Below are positions 1-7,163 of a stretch of DNA of 12,053 nucleotides, piece after piece (position 1 is the first letter of the stretch; the number at the start of each line of letters is the position of its first letter). Origin of the DNA: Pyrinomonadaceae bacterium (GTDB taxonomy: Bacteria > Acidobacteriota > Blastocatellia > Pyrinomonadales > Pyrinomonadaceae). The stretch covers positions 1 to 12,053 of the forward strand of contig JAGOWF010000058.1 in assembly GCA_018060305.1 (NCBI GenBank), in the 5' to 3' direction. The translations under genes were made by a program, and so were the position numbers. The notes below the pieces were generated by a model. That model ran no database searches, was not told the origin of the DNA, and saw nothing but the letters and a program-made list of their open reading frames with translations.

Positions 1-137
1 ATCAGCATAGATACGCCCGTCACGCCCCCATCGATAAAGCCGCTCGACAGCAGAAACCCTTTCAGCCCAAAGGCCGCAAGGAATATACCGGCAATTATCA
101 GGAGTGCGTTTTTTGCCTCCACCAGAAGCATGTTCAT
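1..137 (-). CDS. YitT family integral membrane protein, N-terminal fragment (cut by window edge)
   Basis: The minus strand from 137 stays open to the window edge and encodes about 45 residues. They begin MNMLLVEAKNALLII, then a hydrophobic stretch, then GFLLSSGFIDGGVTG. The GFLL-x-x-GFIDGGVTG signature after a first membrane helix is the N-terminus of the YitT (DUF161) family, which are multi-helix inner-membrane proteins of unknown transport function. The rest of the gene, including the C-terminal DUF2179 domain seen in many relatives, lies outside the window. The start is uncertain. ATG at 137 and ATG at 131 are both possible, and a GTG at 161 is in frame; no strong ribosome binding site picks one. 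The gene follows pgk by about 45 bases on the same strand and may be the last gene of the gap-pgk transcript. The family call is by recognition of the motif only. Confidence 0.72.
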   Translation of the reverse strand, partial: MNMLLVEAKNALLIIAGIFLAAFGLKGFLLSSGFIDGGVTGVSML

Positions 138-182
138 TGGCCTGTAAAAGTATTTTATCACAGCCGCGAAATACGGCCGTTC

Positions 183-1412
183 TCATCTGTTATCGAGCGC
201 CGCTACGCCCGGCAGCGTCTCGCCGGCGAGGAACTCAAGGGTTGCGCCGCCGCCTGTTGAGATATGCGAGATGCGGTCATTCAAGCCGGCCTGATTGACA
301 GCGGCTACGGAATCGCCGCCACCGACGATGGACGTCGCGCCGTGATCGGTCGCCTCGGCTACCGCGTTTGCGACGGCAATTGTCCCCTCGTCAAACGGTT
401 TCTCCTCAAACATTCCCATCGGGCCGTTCCAAACGATCGTCTTTGCACCCGTCAGCGCATTCGCAAAGATCGCCGCCGTCTCGACACCAATGTCGAGTCC
501 GACAAGCCCCGTATTTGTAAATTCGATGGGAATCGTTTTCGCCGAATGAAGCGGATCGTAGCTGTCAACTACCTGATGATCGGTCGGCAACAGCAATTCT
601 ACTCCAAACGCTTTTGCCTTCTCCTCGATCTCAAGCGCGGTCGGCATCATGTCGTCCTCGACAAGTGATTTACCGACTGTAAAGCCCTGAGCCTTAAAGA
701 ATGTATATGCCATCGCACCGCCGATCAAAAGCTTATCGACGCGGCGTTCGATCAACGATTCGATCACGGGTAGTTTGTCGGAGACTTTTGCTCCGCCTAG
801 AATTGCCACGAATGGCCGCTCAGGATCGTTAAGAGCCTTCCCAAGAAACTCTAACTCGTTCTCCATAAGCAGGCCCGCGACGCAGTCCTCGACGTAATGG
901 GTAATCCCTTCGGTCGAGGCATGCGCACGATGCGCCGTCCCAAAGGCGTCGTTCACGTACACGTCGCAAAGGCCCGCGAGCTGCTTTGCAAATTCCGCAT
1001 CGTTCTTCTCTTCTTCGGCGTGCAGTCTTAAATTCTCTACCAGTAGGACCTCGCCGTCTTTCAGGCCCGCGACCATCGCGGTGACGGTATCACCAATGCA
1101 GTCGTCAGCGAAGGCGACTTGTAGGCCATCAAGCTTGGAAAGGTATTCAAACACTGGCCGGAGGCTGTACTTGGCTGTGTCGTATGGCAGGCCCTTTTCC
1201 TCGGCCTTCTTTTGTTCCTTGATCGGCCGGCCGAGGTGCGATGCCAATACCACCTTGGCTCCCGCGTCGATCGCGTATCGGATCGTCGGCAATGCGGCTC
1301 GGATCCGGGTATCGTCGGCGACCTCACCATTTTTTACAGGGACATTAAAATCCACGCGGATAAACGCACGCTTCCCCGCGAGTTTGATATCTCGGATCGT
1401 TTTCTTGTTCAT
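183..1412 (-). CDS. pgk: Phosphoglycerate kinase
   Basis: Cytosolic glycolytic enzyme that transfers phosphate between 1,3-bisphosphoglycerate and ADP to give 3-phosphoglycerate and ATP. The 409 residues carry the full set of family signatures: DFNVP at 21-25 and SHLGRP at 58-63 (triose-phosphate side), HRAHAST at 161-167, GGAKVSDK at 206-213, GPMGMFE at 330-336 and GGGDSVAA at 364-371 (nucleotide side), with the ISTGGGA block near 384-390. It is slightly longer than the usual 390-400 residues because of a charged insertion at about 64-81 after SHLGRP, a place where the family is variable. The start ATG at 1412 gives the normal N-terminus (KTIRDIKLAGKRAFIRVDFN). It lies 36 bases after the zinc-ribbon gene and downstream of gap, so it is probably co-transcribed with them. 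No key residue appears to be missing. Confidence 0.98.
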   Translation of the reverse strand: MNKKTIRDIKLAGKRAFIRVDFNVPVKNGEVADDTRIRAALPTIRYAIDAGAKVVLASHLGRPIKEQKKAEEKGLPYDTAKYSLRPVFEYLSKLDGLQVAFADDCIGDTVTAMVAGLKDGEVLLVENLRLHAEEEKNDAEFAKQLAGLCDVYVNDAFGTAHRAHASTEGITHYVEDCVAGLLMENELEFLGKALNDPERPFVAILGGAKVSDKLPVIESLIERRVDKLLIGGAMAYTFFKAQGFTVGKSLVEDDMMPTALEIEEKAKAFGVELLLPTDHQVVDSYDPLHSAKTIPIEFTNTGLVGLDIGVETAAIFANALTGAKTIVWNGPMGMFEEKPFDEGTIAVANAVAEATDHGATSIVGGGDSVAAVNQAGLNDRISHISTGGGATLEFLAGETLPGVAALDNR

Positions 1413-1448
1413 GGTGAGTACTCAAGACAGGGCGTAATTCTGACTCGG

Positions 1449-2075
1449 CTACTTATCGAGTCCAACCTGTGCTCTGGTCATGATCTTATCGTTACGAAAT
1501 GAAAGGATGATCGACTTATAACTGTCGCCCTCCCATTTGTTCACCGAAAACCGCATGCCGCCGCCGGTCGAGCTACTGATCTCAGTCCCCTTTCCGCCGA
1601 GGATGCTCTCGACCTCGGAGCGATCCATTCCGTCACGCAGTTGTTTATATTTTTCCAGAGTTAGGTCGTATTCGCCTCGGCGTGTCGGCGGCTTACTATC
1701 GGACGTGTTGTCTGTCCAAGTCGTCCGCTTATTTGTCTTTTCGGGTTCCACCTTGTTGTCTTGCACAAGGCTTCCAAGGTAAACCAATCCACCAATGCCG
1801 CCGCCACAGAGGACAACAATACCCGCTAGGATCCCAAGGACCCAGACAACTGCTTTCGATGACTTCTTGGGCGGCTGTGACGCGAAGTTTTGGGCCGGAA
1901 CGTTCCAACCGGGAGTCGGTGACATCTGCGGCTGATTTGTTACTCGAGGCGCCTCCATCGCGATGGTTTCCGCGATGTGGGCGGACGGCGACGGGCCGAG
2001 AACGGCCCCATCATCGAGACAGTAATTAAGTTTATCGTCGTCGTAGTCCTTGCGGCACTGTGGACAGGTCTTCAT
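1449..2075 (-). CDS. Zinc-ribbon, single-pass membrane protein with BamE/SmpA-like C-terminal domain
   Basis: A 208-residue protein with three visible parts. Residues 4-23 form a short zinc-ribbon-like knuckle (CPQC, then YCLDDG; Cys4, Cys7, Cys19, with only three cysteines, so an acidic or other residue must complete any metal site). Residues 24-73 are a Pro/Ser/Gln-rich linker, and about 75-101 is a strongly hydrophobic, glycine-rich transmembrane helix. After a polar, Thr-rich linker, residues 136-205 read like the SmpA/BamE or DUF3862 fold: LTLEKYKQLRDGMDRSEVESILG followed by alternating strands. The likely topology is N-terminus in the cytoplasm and the BamE-like domain outside, which is inferred. 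The start at 2075 is chosen over an upstream in-frame ATG (2138) because it begins exactly at the zinc ribbon, avoids overlap with gap and has an AAGGGG site 8 bases before it. The function is unknown. Confidence 0.85.
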   Translation of the reverse strand: MKTCPQCRKDYDDDKLNYCLDDGAVLGPSPSAHIAETIAMEAPRVTNQPQMSPTPGWNVPAQNFASQPPKKSSKAVVWVLGILAGIVVLCGGGIGGLVYLGSLVQDNKVEPEKTNKRTTWTDNTSDSKPPTRRGEYDLTLEKYKQLRDGMDRSEVESILGGKGTEISSSTGGGMRFSVNKWEGDSYKSIILSFRNDKIMTRAQVGLDK

Positions 2076-2077
2076 CC

Positions 2078-3085
2078 CTAAAGCCCCTTGGCTGCGATGT
2101 ATTTGACGAGATCGCGAACGCGGCACGAATAGCCCCACTCGTTGTCGTACCAGGAAAGGATCTTAACGCAGGTCCCATCGATCACTTTCGTATTTTCGGC
2201 ATCTACGATCGATGAATTCGAATTTCCCTTGAAATCGATCGAGACGAGGGGCTCTTCACTGAATGCCAGAATGCCGTTAAGATGTTCGTTCGCCGCATCC
2301 TTGAGGGCCTGATTTACCTCGTCGGTCGTAGTTTCCTTTTCAACATTGATGACGACGTCAACCAGCGACACGTTCGGCGTCGGAACGCGGACTGATATGC
2401 CGTCGAATTTTCCCTTGAGTTCGGGAATGACGAGAGCTATAGCCTTTGCCGCGCCGGTAGATGTCGGGATCATGGACAAGGCAGCTGCACGAGCGCGGCG
2501 AAGGTCCTTGTGCGGCAGATCAAGAAGCTGCTGATCGTTTGTATAGCTGTGGATCGTATTCATCAACGCGTTCTTGATGCCGAACCGTTCGTGAATGACC
2601 TTTGCGACCGGCGCGAGACAGTTCGTCGTACACGATGCGTTGGAGATGATATGATGGTTGGCCGCGTCGTAGGCATCCTCATTAACACCGAGGACGATCG
2701 TGATGTCCTCACCCTTTGCCGGGGCAGAAATGATCACTTTCTTAACGCTCCCGCGCAAATGCTTTGCCGCATCCTCGGCCTTTGTAAAGTGGCCTGTGGA
2801 TTCAATGACTATCTCGGCCCCAACTGATTCCCAGTCGATCGAGGCCGGGTCTCGTTCAGAAAAAACGCGGAAAGTATCGCCTTCGACCGTGATCGCACCG
2901 TCGCCGGCTGTGATGGCGTGATCGAGATTGCCCATCACCGAGTCGTATTTCAATAGATGCGCGAGCGTTTTCGTATCGGTCAGGTCGTTTACGGCTACGA
3001 AGTCAATGTCCTTGTCGCCCAGACACGTCCGCATGACATTGCGTCCGATGCGGCCGAAACCGTTTATGCCAACTTTGATGCCCAT
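2078..3085 (-). CDS. gap: Glyceraldehyde-3-phosphate dehydrogenase, type I, NAD-type
   Basis: Oxidative phosphorylation of glyceraldehyde-3-phosphate to 1,3-bisphosphoglycerate, the substrate of the Pgk encoded two genes downstream. The 335 residues show the Rossmann motif NGFGRIGR at 8-15, the catalytic block SNASCTTNCLAP with nucleophile Cys152 and the partner His179 in HSYTND, and the C-terminal WYDNEWGYS. Two places point to NAD rather than NADP as cofactor. The second-strand end reads VNDLTD (32-37), and a Leu-Pro pair (190-191, DLPHKDLRRARA) occupies the position that is Leu-Pro in Bacillus glycolytic GapA but Ala-Ser in NADP-using chloroplast enzymes. It is therefore more like a glycolytic GapA than a gluconeogenic GapB. 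It is first in the minus-strand block and has its own strong Shine-Dalgarno. Confidence 0.98.
   Translation of the reverse strand: MGIKVGINGFGRIGRNVMRTCLGDKDIDFVAVNDLTDTKTLAHLLKYDSVMGNLDHAITAGDGAITVEGDTFRVFSERDPASIDWESVGAEIVIESTGHFTKAEDAAKHLRGSVKKVIISAPAKGEDITIVLGVNEDAYDAANHHIISNASCTTNCLAPVAKVIHERFGIKNALMNTIHSYTNDQQLLDLPHKDLRRARAAALSMIPTSTGAAKAIALVIPELKGKFDGISVRVPTPNVSLVDVVINVEKETTTDEVNQALKDAANEHLNGILAFSEEPLVSIDFKGNSNSSIVDAENTKVIDGTCVKILSWYDNEWGYSCRVRDLVKYIAAKGL
2084..2089 (-). promoter_or_regulatory. Ribosome binding site deciding the start of the zinc-ribbon gene
   Basis: AAGGGG on the minus strand lies 8 bases before the ATG at 2075 and inside the last codons of gap. It supports the shorter start and suggests translation coupled to gap, whose stop codon is 2 bases before that ATG. 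Confidence 0.6.
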
Positions 3086-3097
3086 TATTTGATAAAT

Positions 3098-3103
3098 CCT
3101 CCT
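3098..3103 (-). promoter_or_regulatory. Strong Shine-Dalgarno of gap
   Basis: A full AGGAGG on the minus strand, 12 bases before the gap ATG. The match is perfect and the spacing a little long. It is the best ribosome binding site in the window, consistent with high expression of a glycolytic gene. Confidence 0.7.
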
Positions 3104-3111
3104 ACAAGGTG

Positions 3112-3140
3112 CTTATATTAAAGCTTTTACGATACCGCAA
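3112..3140 (-). promoter_or_regulatory. Candidate sigma-70-type promoter for gap
   Basis: On the minus strand TTGCGG (3135-3140) is followed after 17 bases by TATAAG (3112-3117). Initiation would fall near 3105, just ahead of the AGGAGG, giving a very short leader of about 20 bases. The consensus match is moderate, and an overlapping TAATAT could be the -10 instead. The 3141-3222 stretch of the same intergenic region shows no gene or clear hairpin. Confidence 0.4.
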
Positions 3141-3222
3141 AAGCGCGACGTATTCAAAAAGCGTCCCCGGAAAGTGGGCGAGATAGTTGAAACAAACGGA
3201 TTTTTCGCGTCGTAGTAGCGGT

Positions 3223-3250
3223 TTGAGATTTTTGCACTACTAGATACGAT
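3223..3250 (+). promoter_or_regulatory. Candidate sigma-70-type promoter for tolC
   Basis: TTGAGA (3223-3228) and TACGAT (3245-3250) are separated by 16 bases, about 28 bases before the ATG at 3279. The leader would be about 22 bases and has no convincing Shine-Dalgarno. With the gap promoter on the other strand this makes a divergent promoter region of 193 bp. Confidence 0.45.
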
Positions 3251-3278
3251 CAGGCGATCGAATGCCGAACTGACCAGA

Positions 3279-5087
3279 ATGAACTTTTCGCGTAACGGCC
3301 GATATTTGCTGCTTAACCTCACGTTGAGCCTGATCGTTGCAGTCTCCGCAACCGTAGCTCAGGATGTCGTGCAGTCGCCGGCAGCGGGTGATCTGTCGGA
3401 GCCCGCTAATAAAGCGACGGCGGTTGTGGCGATACGCCGACCAGACCGCGGCAATGTCTCGCCGCTGTTGCGCGTGGGTATTCAGACGGCACAACCAATT
3501 CCGCTGACCTTGCCGGATGCGATAAGACGAGCGCTCGAGAAGAATAATGCCATTGAGGTCTCTCGCGGTGATGTCCGGTTTCAGGAAACTCAGGTCCGCT
3601 CACTGCTTGGCATTTACGATCCGGTGTTTACGCTATCACCAAACTTTTCGCGTAACTCGACAACCGGCAACGCGGCAACCCGCGATTTTCGCGTAAATTC
3701 AAACCTCTTTCAGTTTATTCGTCCTGGCGGCGGCGATTATCAGGTCTTCTTTAACAATCAAAGGACGGAGAATGCCTTTGCGCAGGCTCAGGTCAGTTCG
3801 GGTCAGGTTTCCGGCGGAGGTAACAGCGCGATATATTCAAGCTCGCTTGGCGTTACTTACACGCAGCCCCTTGCACGCAACTTCAGGATCGACAGCAAGC
3901 GTCAGTCAATTCTGATCGCGAAGAAGCGCTTGGAACAGACTGATTCAACTTTTCGGACCCTGGCGACCGATACGATCACACAAGTCCAGACGACGTATTG
4001 GGACTTTGTCTTTGCCCTTCGGAACCAACAAAATCAAGTGGCGAATGTCGATCTTGCCCGCGAAAACCTTCGACAAGTCGAGATCCGGATCGCGGCCGGC
4101 GCGGCTGCGCCGCTTGAACGGGCTGAGGTCGCGACGGAACTGGCAACACGCGAAGGCGAACTTCTGCTGGCGACTCAGCAGGTCGCAAGCACCGAGAACG
4201 CTCTGAAGGGACTGATCCTCCGCGATCCTTTGTCTAACGAGTGGTCACAAACCTTTGTCCCGACAGATCGCCCTGCGTTCAGCACTGATCCGGTGAATTT
4301 AGAGGCGGCACTTAAAGACGCCATGGACAACCGGTTCGATCTCAGAGGGCTAAAGATCGCGAGCGAGATGAATCAGATCGATATTTCGTTTTTCAAGAAC
4401 CAAACGAAGCCGCAGATCGATCTGAATACGACGTTCTCTCTCGATGGACTTTCACGCAGCGGGACAAATGCCGGTTTTACGACGAACGTTCTCACGTCCC
4501 AACAGGACATCTTTCTATTAAATCAGTTGAATGCCACACGCACGGCCCTCGGCCTGCCGCCGCTTACTAATCCGCCGGTCATCGTCCCGCCGTCTCCATC
4601 GTTTCTTTTTGGAGGATTTAACCGGTCGCTTGCAAACATCTTCCGTACGGATGCGCCCAATTTCTCTGTCGGCGTGACAATCTCGTTCCCATTCCGTAAT
4701 AGAACTGCCAAGGCGGACCTGGACGGAGCACGAGTCAGACAAGACCAGATCGCCGCTCAGACCCGCGGGCAGGAACAGGACATCATTATCGAGGTGAGAA
4801 ATGCCGTCCAGGCGGTCGAGACAACGCGCCAGCGCGTGTTAAAAGCTCGTGTCGCTCGTGAAAATGCCGAGATTCAACTCGACGGCGAGCGCAAGCTCTA
4901 TGAGGCGGGTAAATCCACTACCTTTCTTCTATTCCAACGCGAAAACGCACTGACGAACGCGCGAAATGCTGAAATTCGGGCCGAGACTGATCACAACAAG
5001 GCTATCGCAGAATTGCAGCGCGTGACGGCGACGTCCTTTGCGGCGAACAACGTCGTGGTCGAGTCACCCGTTCCGATCAACAAATAG
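3279..5087 (+). CDS. TolC family outer-membrane efflux protein
   Basis: A 602-residue outer-membrane channel subunit of the OEP/TolC family. Trimers of such proteins form the exit duct for type I secretion or RND/ABC/MFS efflux systems. Residues 1-27 are a typical signal peptide (Arg near the start, a leucine-rich core, ATVA before Gln28). The first OEP repeat starts around residue 76 (LTLPDAIRRALEKNN). Long alpha-helical stretches rich in Gln, Ala and Arg follow at about 215-310 and 485-585, and SVGVTISFPFRNR near 466-478 is the beta-strand plus the hallmark 'FP..NR' turn of the second repeat. A Pro-rich insertion at 427-440 (PPLTNPPVIVPPSP) lies in the second half, probably in a loop. No membrane-fusion or pump gene is adjacent, so the partner transporter is unknown. 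The chosen start gives an intact signal peptide. Confidence 0.93.
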   Translation: MNFSRNGRYLLLNLTLSLIVAVSATVAQDVVQSPAAGDLSEPANKATAVVAIRRPDRGNVSPLLRVGIQTAQPIPLTLPDAIRRALEKNNAIEVSRGDVRFQETQVRSLLGIYDPVFTLSPNFSRNSTTGNAATRDFRVNSNLFQFIRPGGGDYQVFFNNQRTENAFAQAQVSSGQVSGGGNSAIYSSSLGVTYTQPLARNFRIDSKRQSILIAKKRLEQTDSTFRTLATDTITQVQTTYWDFVFALRNQQNQVANVDLARENLRQVEIRIAAGAAAPLERAEVATELATREGELLLATQQVASTENALKGLILRDPLSNEWSQTFVPTDRPAFSTDPVNLEAALKDAMDNRFDLRGLKIASEMNQIDISFFKNQTKPQIDLNTTFSLDGLSRSGTNAGFTTNVLTSQQDIFLLNQLNATRTALGLPPLTNPPVIVPPSPSFLFGGFNRSLANIFRTDAPNFSVGVTISFPFRNRTAKADLDGARVRQDQIAAQTRGQEQDIIIEVRNAVQAVETTRQRVLKARVARENAEIQLDGERKLYEAGKSTTFLLFQRENALTNARNAEIRAETDHNKAIAELQRVTATSFAANNVVVESPVPINK

Positions 5088-5148
5088 CCATTGGCTGCGG
5101 CGGCGCACGATTTCGGCTTTGTCCGCGTTTCTGAGAGAATTCACGACA

Positions 5149-5922
5149 GTGGATATCTCGGCTGTCATTATTGGTTTTAATGAAGAGGTGAAGATCGGTG
5201 GTGCGATCCGTTCCGTTGATTGGGCCGATGAGGTTCTGGTCGTCGATTCGGGCAGCACCGACCGGACTCGAGAGATCGCCTCTTCGCTCGGTGCCCGGGT
5301 CATCGAAGAGCCCTGGCGCGGTTTCTCAAAACAGAAGCAGTTCGCAGTTGACCATGCGGCGAACGAGTGGATATTCAGCCTCGATGCGGACGAACAAGTA
5401 TCTGATGACCTTCGCCGGTCAATCCTTGAAGTGAGGGACAAAGGCCGGGACGAGGACGCCGATGGATTTCGCGTGGCTCGGCTCGCATTTTATGTCGGGC
5501 GGCCTGTCCGGCATTCGGGTTGGTATCCGGACTGGCAATTGCGCCTGTTTGACCGCCGTAAGGGCCGCTGGGGCGATGCTCTTGTCCACGAATCCGTCAC
5601 CATGGGCCCCGATGCTCGGATATCAACACTTTCTGGTGACCTGCTCCATTTCACGGTCGATTCGGTGAAAGACCATCATCGGCTCATAGGAGAACGCTAC
5701 GCCCCACTCGCCGCCCGACAGATGTTCGCGGCCGGGCGGCGCACATCTGGGCTACGCATGGCGGTCGCCGGTCCGGCCGCTTTCGCCTCCTCATTTTTCT
5801 TGAAGGCCGGCATTCTCGACGGCCTGACAGGATTTACGATCGCTTGCTTTGCCGCCCACCACGCGTTTCTGAAGCATGCGATCCTTATGGAGATTCAAAA
5901 CCAGACCGATCCCGACAACTGA
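5149..5922 (+). CDS. Family 2 glycosyltransferase, WaaE/KdtX-like
   Basis: A GT-A fold sugar transferase of about 257 residues, probably acting at the cytoplasmic face of the inner membrane on lipopolysaccharide core or another surface glycan. Numbered from the GTG start, it has the opening strand ISAVIIGFNEE (3-13), VVDSGSTDRT (31-40) for nucleotide binding, EPWRGFSKQKQFA (54-66), which is the pattern typical of the WaaE/KdtX group, and the metal-binding DADE (79-82). LFDRRKGRWGD and VHE lie further on, and the hydrophobic C-terminal 50 residues could touch the membrane. An upstream ATG at 5038 would overlap tolC and add 37 residues unlike the family, so GTG at 5149 is preferred; GAGAGA lies 10 bases before it. 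It follows tolC by 61 bases and may be co-transcribed. The exact donor and acceptor cannot be told. Confidence 0.88.
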   Translation: MDISAVIIGFNEEVKIGGAIRSVDWADEVLVVDSGSTDRTREIASSLGARVIEEPWRGFSKQKQFAVDHAANEWIFSLDADEQVSDDLRRSILEVRDKGRDEDADGFRVARLAFYVGRPVRHSGWYPDWQLRLFDRRKGRWGDALVHESVTMGPDARISTLSGDLLHFTVDSVKDHHRLIGERYAPLAARQMFAAGRRTSGLRMAVAGPAAFASSFFLKAGILDGLTGFTIACFAAHHAFLKHAILMEIQNQTDPDN

Positions 5923-5945
5923 TCGGCCATTATCCTCATCAAATC

Positions 5946-5975
5946 TTTCAGAAGCCCCGTAGAATGCGTTATATT
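5946..5975 (+). promoter_or_regulatory. Weak promoter candidate before the secreted-protein trio
   Basis: TTTCAG (5946-5951) and TATATT (5970-5975) are 18 bases apart in the 61-base gap after the glycosyltransferase. Initiation would fall almost at the ATG at 5984, where no Shine-Dalgarno is visible, so the transcript could be leaderless. The -35 match is poor and this remains a guess. Confidence 0.25.
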
Positions 5976-5983
5976 CATAGTGT

Positions 5984-6625
5984 ATGAAAGGTGTTCCCTC
6001 GATTCGAGCAGTGCCTCTGGCCATCGTTAGTATTCTGCTATTTGCCCTTTCGGCGCTGGCGCAAAAGGGTGTCGATTCGCAGACAAAGACCATTAAGGAC
6101 GACGGTAATAAGGTCACCACACGGTCCTCTGACGCAACACGATCATTTGACTGGGGCAAAGGTAAGACAAAACTTCGTGACCAGTTGGCGAACCCTTATC
6201 GTCTGAGCGGCCGGCGCGACCTGCTAATTGATGCGATCGTCGAGGTGCTGCGAGAGAAGAAGATCGTGGTTGACGATGCGTCGTCTCGGCCTGGCGACGG
6301 GATCATCGTTACTCAGCCGTTCGTTTTTGCCAAAGGCGCAGTCGTAGCCTCGAGTGAGCTTCGGAGATATGCCCTGCTTGACGAGTATGACTCGGCGTGG
6401 ACTCGAGGGCAATATACACTCACCATCGAGGTCCAGTCGATCGACGGCGTTCAGAATAACGTGTCTGTAAACGCGAAGATCGAGGGCCGCGCCGGCGCCG
6501 GCCTGGGATCAGAGTGGAGGACATTAAAAAGCTCCGGCGTTGCCGAGGATGAGTTTTTGGCCAAGCTCGTTGAGCATGTAACGGGCAGCTCAGTCGAGCC
6601 TGTCCAGGATACGGAAAACAAATAG
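5984..6625 (+). CDS. Secreted protein of unknown function (213 aa)
   Basis: Not recognised as a named family. Residues 1-26 are a clear signal peptide (Arg8, a hydrophobic core, ALSALA before Gln27), so the product is exported to the periplasm or outer membrane; no lipobox cysteine is present. Residues 27-60 are polar and probably flexible. Residues 65-200 look like one alpha/beta domain: a helix around DLLIDAIVEVLREKK, a strand pair (IVVDDAS, GIIVTQPF), then TLTIEVQSID and VSVNAKIEGRA strands and a closing helix at EDEFLAKLVEHV. This helix-strand order is reminiscent of small envelope-assembly domains such as BamC or LptE, but I see no motif that proves it. Its TAG is directly followed by the ATG of the next gene, so the two are likely one operon. 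Real coding is supported by the signal peptide and tight packing. Confidence 0.8.
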   Translation: MKGVPSIRAVPLAIVSILLFALSALAQKGVDSQTKTIKDDGNKVTTRSSDATRSFDWGKGKTKLRDQLANPYRLSGRRDLLIDAIVEVLREKKIVVDDASSRPGDGIIVTQPFVFAKGAVVASSELRRYALLDEYDSAWTRGQYTLTIEVQSIDGVQNNVSVNAKIEGRAGAGLGSEWRTLKSSGVAEDEFLAKLVEHVTGSSVEPVQDTENK

Positions 6626-7147
6626 ATGCGTCGATCTATCTTAATCTTATTCGGGCTGTTAGCGATCTTTGCTCCGGGGATGGTTTCTGCCCAGCCGCCA
6701 CTCTTTCCGGAGATCCGCCGTGATGAGGACCCGCCGCGATCGGTCCGCGAATCGCTGGATCGCATGCGAATTGAGCATGAAAAGAAGGAATATGCCGAGA
6801 TGCTAAAGCGCGGTGAGGACGCGGCGCGGATCACAGCGGACATTGAGAATTTATTCGCCTTGAACGGCCGTCTGTCCGAACAAGATGTATCAAAATTGGC
6901 CGAGGTAGAAAAATTGGTCAAGAAGATCCGCAGCGAGCTTGGCGGAACGGACGGTGGCGATGACGAGGAGGAGGACGAGGTCACCCGTCCCGCGACGTCG
7001 AAGGAGGCCGTTGCCACCTTGAACAAAAACGCAGCTTCGCTTTACGATGACCTAAAACGAACCTCTCGCTTTGCGGTATCAGCGACCGCCATTCAGAGTG
7101 CCAATGCGATCCTAAAGGTCGCTCGTTTCCTCAGGATCGTAAACTAG
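6626..7147 (+). CDS. Secreted, mostly helical protein of unknown function (173 aa)
   Basis: Not recognised. Residues 1-22 form a signal peptide (RR, hydrophobic core, MVSA before Gln23). The mature protein starts with a short Pro-rich segment. Charged, probably helical stretches follow at about 37-106, rich in Glu, Lys and Arg with heptad-like hydrophobics, so a coiled coil is plausible. An acidic linker at 109-118 (DGGDDEEEDE) precedes a second helical part (125-170) ending in a hydrophobic tail. No cysteines or catalytic motif can be seen. The start codon abuts the stop of the preceding gene with no spacer, which points to translational coupling. The VWA gene begins 16 bases after its stop. 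A role as a periplasmic adaptor or structural partner of its neighbours is inference from context only. Confidence 0.78.
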   Translation: MRRSILILFGLLAIFAPGMVSAQPPLFPEIRRDEDPPRSVRESLDRMRIEHEKKEYAEMLKRGEDAARITADIENLFALNGRLSEQDVSKLAEVEKLVKKIRSELGGTDGGDDEEEDEVTRPATSKEAVATLNKNAASLYDDLKRTSRFAVSATAIQSANAILKVARFLRIVN

Positions 7148-7163
7148 GCCAATCCGCGTCCCT

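Noticed and set aside
2076..2138. Longer start for the zinc-ribbon protein at 2138
   Set aside because: It would overlap gap by 61 bases and add a basic tail before the zinc ribbon; the ribosome binding site at 2084-2089 supports 2075.
6451..7026. A 191-codon minus-strand frame opposite the two secreted unknowns, with runs of Ser and Pro
   Set aside because: The Ser run is simply the complement of the acidic GAG/GAC-rich linker; the plus-strand frames have signal peptides and tight operon spacing.
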